64,000 nucleotides of DNA from Nematostella vectensis. Taxonomy: Eukaryota > Cnidaria > Anthozoa > Actiniaria > Edwardsiidae. Shown here piece after piece: positions 35,241-48,400 of the stretch (within the stretch, counting starts at the first letter, position 1; each line of letters starts with the position of its first letter). The notes below the pieces were generated by a model, which made no database searches, was not told the DNA's origin, and saw only the letters and a list, made by a program, of their open reading frames with translations. The translations under genes and the position numbers were made by a program. The stretch covers positions 15,052,469 through 15,116,468 of the forward strand of contig NC_064035.1 of assembly GCF_932526225.1 (NCBI RefSeq), in the 5' to 3' direction.

Positions 35241-35658
35241 GTATATCCAATCATGACTAAGCCCCCCGCACTTGTACTTACCACGCAATGATATCCTAAG
35301 GCTTGATTGTTTAAAGAATGTCTAATCAGACCACGCGAGCAATAACAAATATGGGCGAAAGGAGTTCTTTAATTTGGTATTTTTTTTCTTAGGGTCGCAC
35401 TGTGGTTGTCAAGAGACTTAACAAAAAAATCGTTCATTTGTCGCGAACAGTACTTATCGAACTAAAGCAGGTGCGTTTGCTTGTTCGTTGTCTTGTGGTC
35501 ATTTGACCAAGTCTTTAGTCTTTGCCTTTATGTTGGCATAATGTCGTAATGTTGGCTATAACCAGAAAGTGATTTGTCAACTCCCTTTTGGGACAAATTT
35601 GTTGTACACTCTTTGCATCTTCGACCCCCTTAATCGTTCAACTTTTGTACCCAATTTT

Positions 35659-36062
35659 AATACAGGAAATACAGTGAAATACAGGAAAATACAGGGAATT
35701 ACAGGTGAATACAGGGAAATACAGGAGAATTTAGGGAAATACAGGAGAATACAGGGAATTACAGGTGAATACAGGGAAATACAGGAGAATTTAGGGAAAT
35801 ACAGGAGAATACAGGGGAATACAGTGAATACAGGGAAATACAGGAGAATACAGGGAAATACAGGAGAATACAGGGAAATACAGGAGAATACAGGGAAATA
35901 CAGGGAAATACAAGAAAATACAGGAAAATACAGGAGAATACAGGGAAATACAGGAGAATACAGGGGAATACAGGGTAAACCAGGGAAATACAGGATAATA
36001 CACGGTAAACCAGGGAAATACAGTGTAAACCAGAGAAATATAGGGAAATACAGGAAAATTAA
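35659..36062. repeat. 10-bp minisatellite (ACAGGGAAAT/ACAGGAGAAT), about 40 units
   Basis: Units ACAGGGAAAT, ACAGGAGAAT and ACAGGAAAAT alternate, often as a 20- or 30-bp higher-order unit; the 3' end is more diverged (ACAGGGTAAACC). Because the unit lacks stop codons, long open frames exist on both strands, but they are not genes. It lies in a cyclase-locus intron. Confidence 0.93.
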
Positions 36063-36159
36063 GGAGAGAATATAATTATTAATTATAATACAATATAATA
36101 TACTATTATGATACAATTTGATATGGGTACATGAAGTAGTCACCTAGCAGAGGATTTTG

Positions 36160-36240
36160 TGCCGGGGGGGGGGGGTTCGTTTACCCACAAAGCGGACCAA
36201 GTTTGAGCGGGGGGGGGGTCGTTTACCCGCAAAGCGGGCC
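36160..36240. repeat. Tandem pair of G-tract segments
   Basis: Two copies of a G-run, then TCGTTTACCC(A/G)CAAAGCGG, lie about 53 bp apart. Confidence 0.55.
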
Positions 36241-36737
36241 ATTCTCTCTTAGGTAGCTCGTCCTACCTCGTACTGGTATTAATTTTTCTTAATTAGGGCG
36301 GGCCTTCAAGACAAACTCCACCCCTGGCTACGGGCCTGGGTAGTGTGAGCGTGGGATACTACGAAACGAGCTGAAAGGGGGATTGCGTCAAGTAACACGA
36401 GAAAAAAAATTGAAGGCATTTAAAGAGCTCATAATGGGTTTTCCGTGGGTTGCAGTTTATTCAACTACCCTGTCATTATAGAAAACGAAAGATAATAGGT
36501 GCGAAACCAGGATTTTCTGAGGGAATCGGTGCGCAGTCAAAAATATCATACGAAAATAGTAAAATATTTGGCGATCGTTCAACTAGAAATGATCCATGTT
36601 TTTGGCGTTCAAGGGGGATGGCTCTCCCCCGGCCATCCGTATTACATATTGAAAGAATCATCATGTTCCTGCCACCATTGTGGCCTACGGGGAATTTCAA
36701 ACTCCATGCGCATTAACATTTCAAGAGTTGTTCAATG

Positions 36738-37055
36738 CAAGCCCGTACCGGGGGGGGGGGGGGGGGGGGGGGGTTGCAGGAGGGGCGAACGCACCCCCAC
36801 AACGGCCAAAGGTCCACTTTCGGTTCTCAATAGACGTGCTATTTTTTGTAGACAAAACAATTAAGCATCAGCTAGATCACTCAGGTATGTAGCCAAATCC
36901 GACAATAAACGTCCCTTGAAGATAGTGCAAAGGCATGGTCAGATTTTCATCAGAGAAATCATCTTCTTCCCCCCCCCCCCCCCCCCCCCCGTAAATATTA
37001 GGTCCACTTTTTCGGATTTCACACCCCGTCAAAAAAAATCCTGGGTACGGGCTTG
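36738..37055. mobile_element. G-tract MITE family member, about 318 bp
   Basis: The termini CAAGCCCGTACC (36738) and GGGTACGGGCTTG (37043-37055) are inverted repeats. The interior carries a G-run, GGTCCACTTTCGGTTCTCAA, TAGACGTGCTATTTTT, GCCAAATCCGAC, a C-run, and AAAAATCCTGGGTACGGGC. The same order occurs at 58272-58600, and inverted parts at 55130-55197 and 10700-10800. It immediately precedes a cyclase exon (37090). Confidence 0.7.
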
Positions 37056-39390
37056 TAATGTATTTAGTCTCATAATATACTTATTTCAGGGGAACAAATA
37101 TCATCGAAAACATGGTGTCGTTGATGGAAAAGCATGCAAATCATCTGGAGCAGCTGGTGGAAGAGAGAACACGCCAGCTAAACAAGGAGAAGGAGAAAAC
37201 AGATCGCATCTTATACAGATTACTGCCTCCGTAAGTTTATCACACAAATAACACCCACCGGAACCGTGAACAACCGTGTATTGTAGAAATCATAGACTTA
37301 CAACTAACAAGAGCACATAATCCACACACCCCATCCCCCTTAAAAAAGTTCAATTCACTCCTCGTTATAAGTGTAATGTGTTACTCCACAAACAAACGTC
37401 AATCACAAGGAGATCATTTCATGCGCATTTGGCTCAGTCGTCGGCAGCCAAAATAAACTTGAAAGGCGCCTGATGTGCTGATGACTTCTTATTGCATTCC
37501 AGGCCAGTCGCTGAGCTGAGCAACAACATGGTAGAGGCGGAGGAGTTCGAAGAAGTGACAATCTTCTTTAGCGATATTGTGGGGTTTACTAAACTCTGTT
37601 CCAACAGCACTCCACTTGAGGTAGACAAGATAACTAAACAAGCACAAACCCTACCCTCCCTCCCACCCACCGGCAGATTCCGAGACATTACGGGCTCTTA
37701 AAATGTAGGCACATACAACTAACCCTGACTCGTGAGACTGCAAGTCATATATAGCTGTCCATATATTTCAAGCTCATGCTAAAATAGAGATATTTACCTG
37801 GTTATTGGGTCATTTGTTATAGGACAATAATGACTTGTGACGACTTACAGGATATTTTTTGTTCCGCAGGTGGTTGATTTTCTTAACAGTCTGTATGTGG
37901 CTTTTGACGAGATCATAACAAGGTTTGACGTTTACAAGGTAAATTACTGAATTAATTGATTAATTGAGACTCCAACCTCATAAAATGCATTTCCAGTTTT
38001 GTTTAGACTGTTAAAGTTTTGAGGGCACTATCTAACTCCATGTGCCTTTTGGTCAGGTTGAAACGATCGGCGATGCGTACATGGTGGTCAGCGGTTGTCC
38101 TGTGTTGAATAGTATCCAACACGCAGCTGAGATTGCTAGTATGGCGCTGGACCTGATGAGTCACATGACAGTGTTTCGCATACGTCATCGACCTGAGGAC
38201 CAATTGCAGCTGCGAATTGGGATCAACACAGGTAAACCGTACGCTATAGTTCACCTAGTGGAATATACACTGTTAACTTTTTCCCTTCAACCCACAAGAA
38301 ATTTTCCATTTGTTAGCGCTAAAAGCGGATCGATTTGGCCATTTTGGATTTCAGTGGCAGGGGCCGCAGACCATTTTTTTGACGGGGGGGGGGGGGGGGG
38401 GGCTGAAAAAAGAGTGGCGGGAGTGGACGGGGGGGAGGTCTGGTATCAATTCCTCACCCTCAGGGAATTTGAGTAAATTGAAAAGAGAGCTCATATCTTG
38501 TATTTTGGTAAAATACAAAAATTACTAATGTAACAAAGTCTCGTGTTTTTATTCACAGTACGGTTGTCATTAGAATGTGGATTTTTAATTGAGTAGTAGC
38601 ACAATAGTGCAGCCTTGAACACTTATCAAATCCAAGTGAAATTCAGCTGAAATTTACGCCATAGAACATTATTTAGAATTTTCTTTCCCTCTATTTTGAA
38701 AAAGAAATGGCGGAAAATTTGAAGGGGGGGGGGGGGCTATAGGCTTTATGACTATACTAAAATCTAGCTTTCTTCGCAAATGAGTTTCCAGGTCTGTTTC
38801 GGTTTAAAAGGGCGTTGCCTGCGGAGGGTGGCTAGGCTTTATCAGTTCATTACAATTATATCACACAATGATGGCGGTAGCAGCCAAATGTTCTAATGAA
38901 TTTGTTAGGCATTTTGCTTTACCATAAAAATAATCACAGGAACAGTATTTCATACGAAATTTGTTTCATGCGAAGGCATTGAATTTCGCATTGAATGTCA
39001 AAAACGACCGTCATGCTTCCAATGCGATGTGTACAGGGTGAGTCGGTGCCCACACTCTTATAAAAGTCTACATTTTCTAAATAGCCAGTACCCAAAATAT
39101 AAGAACCTATTATGCAAGACAAAATCTAGGTTCTTACACTCAGGTTTTTACTGCGAATTTATCTCTGATTTTTTTTCAACTGGGCGGGTTTTTCTTGGAG
39201 GAAAGAGGCCAAGTCAAACTCAAGGTGACTAGCAAGAATTTGGTGGCCAGCTCATCTGTTTTTTATATATATATAAAAATCAACGCCCACAATCAAATGG
39301 CTAAAAAGTATTTGGAGATACAGCCCCCAGGTGCCCCTCTACATCTCTGGATGGTTCCTGAAATCAGCGCCATTCCAGGCATTAATTCTC

Positions 39391-39667
39391 ACCCTGGTCC
39401 CAGAGCCTCGAGCGTTGCCAGATTTCTTGCAAAAATTACACATCTGGAAAACGGCCCATTGATGTCATTGGGTTTATAAAATAAGTGTTTTTTTTGAGTG
39501 GAAAAGCACCCCATTGTCAATGGTGCTTACCCTGGTCCCAGAGCCTCGAGTGTTGCTAGCTTTCTTGCAAAAAATACACATCTGGAAAACGGCCCATTGA
39601 TGTCATTTGGGTTTATAAAATAAGTGTTTTTTTGAGTGGGAAGGCACCCCATTGTCAATTGTGCTAA
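39391..39667. repeat. Direct repeat, two copies of about 139 bp
   Basis: Both copies start ACCCTGGTCCCAGAGCCTCG and contain ACACATCTGGAAAACGGCCC and TTTATAAAATAAGTG. They lie just before the final cyclase exon, in the interval where a catalytic exon is missing. Confidence 0.85.
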
Positions 39668-40124
39668 TACGCCCATTTGGTTATTCTAGCGCCGGGGCAT
39701 GGTGACGACGTACTGGCTTTTGGGCAAAGAGGGGTTCAACAAACCCCTGCAGAAACCCGCCCCGGACATCTTCGAGCCCGTGTCCGAGACACTGGACGTG
39801 TATTACGCAAGTTGACGTGTCACACGTGGCACGGTATTGATGGGATAATTCCTGTGTGCTATACACCTATTTCAATAAAGGTTGTCAGATGGCAAATGGC
39901 GATTGGCAAATGGCAGTTCTACGACCGAAAGAAACCATGCATCTCGAAGAATATGGATAATTCAAAACAATCATCCATTAAAGGTTACCAATGTTTGGCT
40001 CTGACATTGCTGGACTTTATTTAACACCTTTAATTTTACGAATAATTAGTACCCATAAGCCATTTATCATTCGCCATTTGCACTGACAACCGCTTTTGTG
40101 AAATATGTGTATATAAGTCAATTT

Positions 40125-40965
40125 ATGTGATGTGCAAGATTGTAAGCTGAGTTAGCGTTTTGTGATCGGGGGAAAGGCAGCTATACGAACGACAGGTCAT
40201 GTCAATTTATGTCATGTGCAAGCTGTGTTACCGTTTTGTGATCGGGCGAAAAGCAGCTATACGAACGGCAGGTCATGTCAATTTATGTGATGTGCAAGCT
40301 GTGTTACCGTTTTGTGATCGGGCGTAAGGCAGTTATAAGAACGACAGGTCATATCAATTTATGTGATGTGCAAGCTGTGTTACCGTTTTGTGATCGGGGG
40401 AAAAAGGCAGCTATACGAACGACAGGTCATGCCAATTTATGTGATGTGCAAGCTGTGTTACCGTTTTGTGATCGGGTTAAAGGCAGCTATACTAACGACA
40501 AGTCATGTCAATTTATGTGATGTGCAAGCTGTGTTACCGTTTTGTGATCGGGTTAAAGGCAGCTATACGAACGACAGGTCATGTCAATTTATGTGATGTG
40601 CAAGCTGTGTTACCGTTTTGTGATCGGGTTAAAGGCAGCTATACTAACGACAAGTCATGTCAATTTATGTGATGTGCAAGCTGTGTTACCGTTTTGTGAT
40701 CGGGCGAAAGGCAGCTATACTAACGACAGGTCATGTCAATTTATGTGATGTGCAAGCTGTGTTACCGTTTTGTGATCGGGTTAAAGGCAACTATACTAAC
40801 GACAAGTCATGTCAATTTATGTGATGTGCAAGCTGTGTTACCGTTTTGTGATCGGGCGAAAGGCAGCTATACTAACGACAGGTCATGTCAATTTATGTGA
40901 TGTGCAAGCTGTGTTATTGTTTTGAGATCGGGCGAAAGGCAGCTATACTAACGACAGGTAATATT
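40125..40965. repeat. 76-bp minisatellite, eleven copies
   Basis: The period, measured from GATCGGG to GATCGGG, is 76 bp. Each unit contains TCAATTTATGTGATGTGCAA, GCTGTGTTACCGTTTTGTGA and GCAGCTATACNAACGACAGG. Copies are over 90 percent alike by eye, indicating recent homogenisation. No spacers are present, so it is not a CRISPR. Open frames across it are incidental. Confidence 0.95.
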
Positions 40966-41079
40966 AGTGCCAGAGTAGTGACACCTAATAGAGGATAATA
41001 TAAACAACATATCGCATCCTCGGGCCCTTCGCTGCTGCAGTGTTAATCTACCGTACGCGATACAGCAGTAAGCATAATT

Positions 41080-41228
41080 ATAGGTTATTTCACGGTTGGT
41101 GAGCGCGTACGATTTTTTTTTCACGACTTGTGTAAAACAAACGAACGAACAAGCGCAGCGAGTGAGTTTGTTTTACACAACGAGTGAATAAAAATCGTAA
41201 AAGCAAACTAACCGTGAAATAACTTATT
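41080..41228. mobile_element. Hairpin MITE, about 149 bp
   Basis: TAGGTTATTTCACGGTT, CGATTTTTTTTTCAC and TGTGTAAAACAAAC on the left match in reverse complement GTTTGTTTTACACA, GAATAAAAATCG and AACCGTGAAATAACTTA on the right. The loop is short (about 41163). Confidence 0.75.
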
Positions 41229-41237
41229 GTATACATA

Positions 41238-41712
41238 ACGAGATTTTGAATGAGCGAAAAGAACTTTCAGATATAAAACATTTCATTTTGCATGATACAT
41301 TTGTTCTTGAGCTCTGTTGAGCGAGAGAATGAAATTTTACTGTGAAAATTGAATACAAAGCGTTCAAAATGGAAGACAATAGATTTGCAACTGAACCGTC
41401 GGTAGAACAGCCAAGTCTTATAAAATGTAATGTAAGCTTATTATAAATTTCTCAATATGCATAAAATAAATAAAATACAGCATGGAAAGTGCTTTGTACA
41501 GTTTTTATTCACTCGTTGTTTTGTATCAAAAGAACTTTCAGTTTTTATTCACTCGTTGTTTTGTATCAAAAGAACTTTCAGATATAAAGCATTTCATTTT
41601 GCATGTTACTTTTGTTCTTGAGCTCCATTAAGCGAGAGAATAAAATTTTACTTTGAAAATTGAAAACACAGCGTTCAAAATGGAAGACAATAGATTTGCT
41701 ACTCTCAATGAT
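41238..41712. repeat. Direct duplication, about 145 bp, plus a 41-bp tandem pair
   Basis: AAAAGAACTTTCAGATATAA ... CAAAATGGAAGACAATAGAT occurs at about 41259-41393 and 41567-41698. A 41-bp segment (CAGTTTTTATTCACTCGTTG ...) is repeated head-to-tail at about 41499 and 41540. Confidence 0.7.
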
Positions 41713-42491
41713 TGAATTGAGACACATCAGGGAGTTTCGAGTGAGTCTTCGAGCAAACAAAACGATTTTTCTCACAAGCGAAAATAATGATATAGCCAAT
41801 CAGAACGCCGATACGGCGTTTTTCACTAGTGGAAAAATATCGTGCGACCAATCAGCTGGCTTCTCTAGCGCGAAGAGACTAGTTTTATCACAATGGTTTT
41901 TGGCGCGTAAATCTCGGTATGTATATAATAAGCAGTTACCAAACATCTCACAGAAAAGGCACACTGAAAACATTTATTATAAATATTAGTATGCTACAGT
42001 GCAAATATCATATTCTTTACCGATTTTTTCTTATTGTCGTATTCATTTCACGCATATATGAATTATTCTAATTACTCGTGAGTTTGACTCAATATAATAT
42101 TATTAAAAATATGGCCCCTGTTCAACGAGGGTGTGAAGTTGTGTCGTTTTTATAGCTTGGGTCTTGTCACACCTCAGGTGCCACACGTGGAAACAGCTGT
42201 AATGAAAAGAGATTCCTCAGTTTTCATAAAATTTGGTCGGTTGTGAAGTTTTCACGAATCATCAGGTTCAACCGAATTACATGGAGAAATTAAAGCAAAT
42301 ACGACGGCATGGAGAACGTGGCCAAAAATGCTTTCGTGCTATGGACTTAATCTTAGACTAGTTTCGCCACAATCGTTTCCTCCGAAGCATAGTTCCCTCA
42401 AAATTAAATTTAAGGGTATAGGATAAGGATATGGTCGCGCATACAGATAACTATTTCAGTCACCACTTTGGCATTCGTTTGTACGAAGTGT

Positions 42492-45400
42492 TTAGTAACT
42501 CACCCCAAGAAGGTTCCTTGGTATATAGCCAGCTTGACCTCGCCCGCCCTCTGCCCACCACCATTCCTTCTCGTTGTTATCCCCTCGCCGAAGCACCCTT
42601 AACTCCTCGCCGCACTCGAAACTGAGCTCATCTTGCTCGCTCGCGGAGTAAGCGTAAAGCGCATACACACGGCCTCCATTCACAAGGCCGAAGTTCAACT
42701 CGATATCTGAAACACGTGTATAACACTTTAATGGTCTTGGCCTGGCAAATCATAATGATAACTATAAACGTAATGGTAAATAATAGTGATGAATATGACG
42801 TTAATAATGAGTACCTTGAAGATACTGCGAGCACTCAAAGAAGCCAGTTGCGGTGGTATCACAACACTGTGCGGGAGTCTTCCTCTCTAGGTTTGTGGTG
42901 GCAAAGATGCATGCACCGTGCTCTACCAGGAACTGAACCACCTTTAGGTTATTGTTGACCGCAGCACAGTGCAAAGGCGTCCTGATAAGTACATTAGGCT
43001 ATTCAATGATCCTACCGTACCGGTACCGCTCTATTAAGCTCCCCATCTCTCTTAACCCGCCCCCTCCCCCCTCTGTTAAACATCCCCGTTCTTACAAGAA
43101 AAAAAAAAAACACACAAATACACAAAAAATGATAGAAAACATAAAGACACACTACACACTTTTGAGTGAAACCACAACCACATCGGTCACCACCACCATC
43201 TAACCAATGTCATCGACGCCACCATTATCAACGTCATTGTCACCATCAACACCAGTGCCCCCACCATTATTCAAACAAATGGACAGTCTCTTATAAGTGT
43301 AGTGATATAAGTCATATAATTATCATCATCTTATAATCACCATCATCAACATGATCATAACCATCATCATCATCACCATCATCATAATCACCACTATCAT
43401 TATCGCCAGCACCACCACCATCATTGTCGGGATAATATGGTTGGCCATTTTCGTATGTGATAAATTAAAGACAAAAGCACTGGTGCGTTTATAAACTAGC
43501 CGGTGGGAGGTTCAAATACAGAGACAACGACGATGATGATAATCATCACCACCATAATCATCATTATCTTCATCATTAGATTCATTATTATATCTAGAAT
43601 TATCACTGTCATCATCATCATCGTTGTGGTCACTAACACTATCACAATTATCGTCATATCTGCGCCATTTTATTCACTATTGATCGTAACATTTGAAGGT
43701 CATTTTCTAGAGGCAACGCGCACAAAGCAGGTTACGCTTTCTAAGAAATGCACTTACAGATATTAACCCAGAGCCTAGTCAAATAGATCATCAGTATAAG
43801 TCAACATGCATTGAGCCGGGGATTACCTACCAGCCGTGAGAGTCCGGAAGATTTACATCGCAGCCATACTGAACGAGGAACTGCACAATGCTTAAATGAT
43901 TCCCACACACAGAGTTGTGCAGTGCAGTGATGCCATCGCTATTAGCTGTGCTCGGATCTTCAACCTGCAAAGAGAAGATAGCATGACGACGCAGATAAAA
44001 GCTATTCGCTAGATAACTTGGATTACCTCTTACTTACATTGATACTTAGGGTGCGTTATTTTTACTCGTGATTCCGGAATGAGAATGATTAGAATAGAAA
44101 AAGTGCGCGTTCGTTTATCCCGCGTTACAATTCCGGAATGGAATGCAGGCCATTCTAGCCATTCTGCTACCTGTAGCGGAATGACTCAAATGCCATTCTG
44201 AACATTCTCTACCAACCATTTCCATTCCAGAATGATAGGAAAAAAACGCGCCCTTAAAGTCATGAAAGAACCGTCAAAACCGTTGGCTTGACTTGCGTAT
44301 TAAAGTCTTTTAGTTTGTATTTTTAGTATCCAAGAACTCAGTAATTTGGAAAATTTAAACATCCATGGAATATTTTATACTTCAAAAATTGAATTTAACC
44401 AATTTTATTGTAGAATGGGTTAGGTTTCACATTGATTGATTAGGTTCGCTACTGAGATGAGCATCTCATTTGCATAGGGTTTCATAGCCTACGAAACAAC
44501 GCGTCACGAAAATCGGATCCACTGAGGAAAAAACCCTCAAGGAGCACACCCCTCCTTTCGTATTTACTCGCATTCTTGATAACTCGACACGCACTCTAGG
44601 CACATGACACACCCGTCAACAAATTCAACCAACAAGAAAAAAAAAACACCTTAACAACACCTAAAGACTCTCGTGCTTACTCACATTCTTGATAACTTGT
44701 TTGACATGCTCCAGTTCGCCCTCCAGTGCTGCGTCCAACAGCACAGCATGTGGGTCTAAAATGACCCGTCGACTCTTTTTCTTTTCTATGTCTTTATCAC
44801 TGCATAAGTGCATATCGCTGCACCTGACATACGAGTCCTTGACAATCGGCCTAGGAGATACCTCGCCATTTCCCGCAGGACTTCCAGGAGCGCCTACATC
44901 CTTGTTGGATTCCTGGAGCTCAACGCTCCTCCCTTTTGGAGAAAAGTCAGTTGTATCGCTTCTATTGAGCGGTGCATCCCGAAGGATGGTCTCCTTTGTT
45001 CCCGTTTCGACGTTTGAGGATTCACCCTCTACAATCCACTTCATGTCACTTAGTCTCAAATCCCGCCCTACCCCAAGCCCAACGTTTTCTGGAGTCTCAT
45101 ACTCAAGAGCGCCTGGATTCTTAGGGGATTTTTCCTGTAACTGCTGCCCCCTAGAAGCTGCATTCTCCATCAGACGTACCACTGCCGAGGTCCTCAAGAT
45201 CTTTGGAGAACTGTGATTTTGTTGAGAGCCCCTACAAACGGTGGAACCTGATGGGGAGGTTAGCCCTGATTCCCCATTACGCAAAACCTTTAAACTGCTA
45301 GCTTCATTTGTTAGTTGGGACTTTCGAGCTGTTTGCACTGCAGGCGACTCGTCTAAAATTGTGTGTTTCCTGGATGACTCGCTTCCTTCCCTTGTCAATT

Positions 45401-48400
45401 CACCTTTACTTGTTACCTTTGAGGACTCGTTCCGACTTTCGTGCATTCGTAATGGGTTGGGTCGAGTTGCGTGGTCTACATTTGCCGCGTGCATCTCTTC
45501 CGGCCCGTGACGAGTCTCTTTCAGACTGGGTGATTCGTTACGAGTTGGCTCGGCCTGGGAACGTGAACCACTAAGTGAAATTGCAGCTGATTTAAGATTA
45601 TGTAAGGACGATTGAAATCTGCGAATATCAGGAGAAGCGCTTAGATTTTGTGCAGCAAGAGTCTTGGCTTCGTTACCGCCTTGCTTTAGCTCAGCCATTC
45701 TTGACGGCAAAGTTGATGGCAATTGTGATGAGGTTGAAGATATCGATGACAGCGATGACAGGGATGACGGTGAGCTAAGTGGCGACACTTTAGTACCAGC
45801 TGCAAGAAAATTCTCGTCCAAACTTAGGGAATGACTATCTTTTACTGATAATGATTGAGCCACATCGTTTGCAAACCCCGGGTGTTGGGATTTTATATGA
45901 TCACCGTTTATATGTGCAGCGGCTTCAAAAAAGGTAGCCAGCTTCGAGACCTTTGATTTACGCCCAGTTGAAGCAAAATTACTATTGCGACCAATGTCAC
46001 TAGTACGTGGCTTATCGCCGTTGGTGACGACAGGCTCGTCCTCTTCCGCAAGAGTATCCAGCGTCCTTGAGTGTTGAGCATCCTCATGAGGGTCTTGCAT
46101 GACGTCATATTTATTGTCCACATTTTCCCATAAGCCATCCTCTAAGTCGAACTCCTCGGGGCGGCTTAGGTCTACGTGGTTGGCTTGTGCACGTGACTTC
46201 TTTTGACGAAGATCTTCCGTAAGCTTTTCGACATGGGAATCAAGCGCTGCCAGTTCTTTTTGTTTCTCGGCTAAAAGCTTTTTCTGTACTTGGATTTGAA
46301 CACTTTGCTGATGATTAAGTTCGTTTCGCATCTGAAAAAAAGGGATGTTGGAAATATGAATAATTAAAAAATTAAATCGAAAGGTTACGCCCTTTTTTCA
46401 ACCTACTTTTTCCAACGGAAGAAAAGTAATGGCATATCAGAGAGTGTCAACGCAACCAAGTAAGGAATTTTATGTTGAGTATACAAACAGAAAGAGCAGT
46501 CTTAAGCCCCGTGCAAACGGAGCCAACATTGCTGGCGAGACTAGCACTGGTTCAACAATGCTGGCGAGCACTGGTTCAACAATGCTGGCGAGCACTGGTT
46601 CAACATTGCTGGCGAGCACTGGTTCAACATTGCTGGCGAGCACTGGTTCGACATTGCTGGCGAGCACTGGTTCAACATTGCTGACGAGCACTGGTTCAAC
46701 ATTGCTGGAGAGCACTGGTTCAACATTGCTGGCGAGCACTGGTTCAACTTTGCTGCTGGCCCTGTTTGTATAACATGTTGGGAGGTCCTGTGAAGTAGTT
46801 CGCCAACATTTTTTTTGTGATCAATCGAGCATAGCGGTGCCAACAATGCTGCCTGATCTTCACACTGTTTGTATGGAGTTTTATTGTTAGGCTTTTTTTT
46901 ATAATAACCTTGAAATTGTATAGAGTAAGCCAGCCAATTCCTCAGGACATCATCGATATCCTGTGAAATTATTTCCTTCCTATTTATCAGACTTGATATC
47001 AACCCCGAAAAAAAATTATCATTCTCTGTCATATTTTCCCACATTTTATTAGACAACCCGTGCAAGTGCCACTCCTCCCTGGTCCAGAACTCTGGTCTCG
47101 ATTACTGACACCCCCATAACATAATCGATTTTGTGGAGTTTGATGGAGTAATAATTTCTAAATACACGGTAATGCTAGGAGACTTACCAAAAGTTCTTTA
47201 CGTAGATGGTCCAGCTCGTGTTTCTGATTGTTGGAATATTTTTCTTCCAAGCCATTTTTTCTGCAGTTTTGTCTCTGCTCCTCTAGTTGCTGTGTCATCC
47301 CCTCAACTTTGGCCACAGCAATAGCAAGCTCCTGCTCTTTACTGGCAAACTGTGCTTCCACAACCCCTAGTTCCTTCACTGCAACCGGAAATAGCCATGT
47401 TACAACAGAAGATAAATTTATAAAATAATGCAGCAAAACCAAAGAAGCCAGCCTTGGATGTCAACGACCTGGAGACCATGCCCACAAACATTTCTGTGGA
47501 GGGTTTTACAAAAAAACAGGTTATAAAAATAGATTTCTGTTTTAATTATTCCCTTTAAAACAATATACTGTATTTTCAAGTTCAGGGTTGTGAGAGAAAT
47601 ATTCTGTAGTTGGATACTTCTAAAACACTGTCAGACATATATGGCAAGACAGCAAATATATTCATTTTAAATTGAAAATTAAAATTACCCAGTGCACTGT
47701 TGATGATTCTGATCTCATCTGTATCGCAGAGTAGCTGTCGAAGTTGTCTCATATTCTCATTCTGCTCCTGCACTTGTGTTTCCAGCTGTTTGATATAGGT
47801 ATTGTTGATCTTGTTTTGTGCACGCTTTTTGATTTCCTGTAGCTGCCTCTCTTTAGTACTTAGTTCTTGTTCCTTTTCAGCAATTTGCTGTTGTTGTTGT
47901 AGAACTATTTGATGAATTCTTTCTAAGGAAAGCTGTCCAGAACGTGGAAATAGCTGGAAGAAAATTGGTTGTATTTACAGGAAAGGCAATTCACAAGCTT
48001 TATCGTTAAGAAAAGCATCAAGAAAATTGTAAGCACTTTAAAGAGTTGTCATGCTGACCCCACAAGTTAATAGACACTCTTAAATGGGACAGCTCTCATT
48101 AATGCACTTTTCATCGGAAGCCCAAACCCCCACCCTAGACCAACATGGGGCATGGTTTGGAGTTAGGGCTTGATGGGAGATTAGTCTGTTTTTGTTGCCT
48201 CAGGGGGTTATGGAATAATAGATTTGCTTTGCCCGTGGGGGTGGGGGATTTTGTCGGATTTAAAAGAGAGCCTGGTACTAGAATGTGACCATGTTGGGCT
48301 TTTAGTCGGAGAAACATATCCAAGATCATATGGCCAATTTACTCTTTCCCTTATTATGATGTTTTGACTGATGCAAGGAAGATTATAGTAAATTTCTCTT

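Larger units (their letters stand above)
26954..39815 (+). pseudogene. Receptor-type guanylyl cyclase (natriuretic-peptide-receptor-like), degraded or incompletely assembled
   Basis: Recognised segments, all plus strand: 26954-27612 (signal peptide MSTKFCVFLVTAMSIMSV, then ligand-binding-domain start RIGVLLPMTGYW ... VDAIIGDGCDLICEP), 27928-28209, 28497-28628 (YSLKYYVNGSFQNI), 29205-29302 (WAGGRTTPPLDQPVCG, juxtamembrane), 35393-35470 (VVVKRLNKKIVHLSR, kinase-homology start), 37090-37230 (NMVSLMEKHANHLEQLVEER coiled coil), 37503-37620 ([13 protein letters not shown]), 37870-37938 (VVDFLNSLYVAFDEII), 38057-38231 ([15 protein letters not shown] ... RIGINTG) and 39690-39815 (TTYWLLGKEGF ... stop). 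It would make cGMP at the plasma membrane. Breaks: frameshifts near 27200, 27555 and 27950. No exon was found for the rest of the ligand domain, the membrane helix, most of the kinase-homology domain, or the catalytic part between GINTG and TTYWLLG (phase 1 against phase 0). So it is a decayed gene or an assembly gap. Confidence 0.8.

Noticed and set aside
35569..36143. Long opposing open frames of 168 and 188 codons
   Set aside because: Both are translations of a stop-free 10-bp minisatellite with no splice or domain support.
40275..40596. Open frames with repeated CDVQAVLPFCDR-like peptide
   Set aside because: Product of the 76-bp tandem array; reading frame shifts between units.
40125..40965. 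Possible CRISPR-like array
   Set aside because: Units are contiguous with no unique spacers, and the genome is eukaryotic.
46429..47065. Open frames with STGSTLLA or LNQCSPAM repeats
   Set aside because: Product of the 24-bp minisatellite in an ASPP intron.
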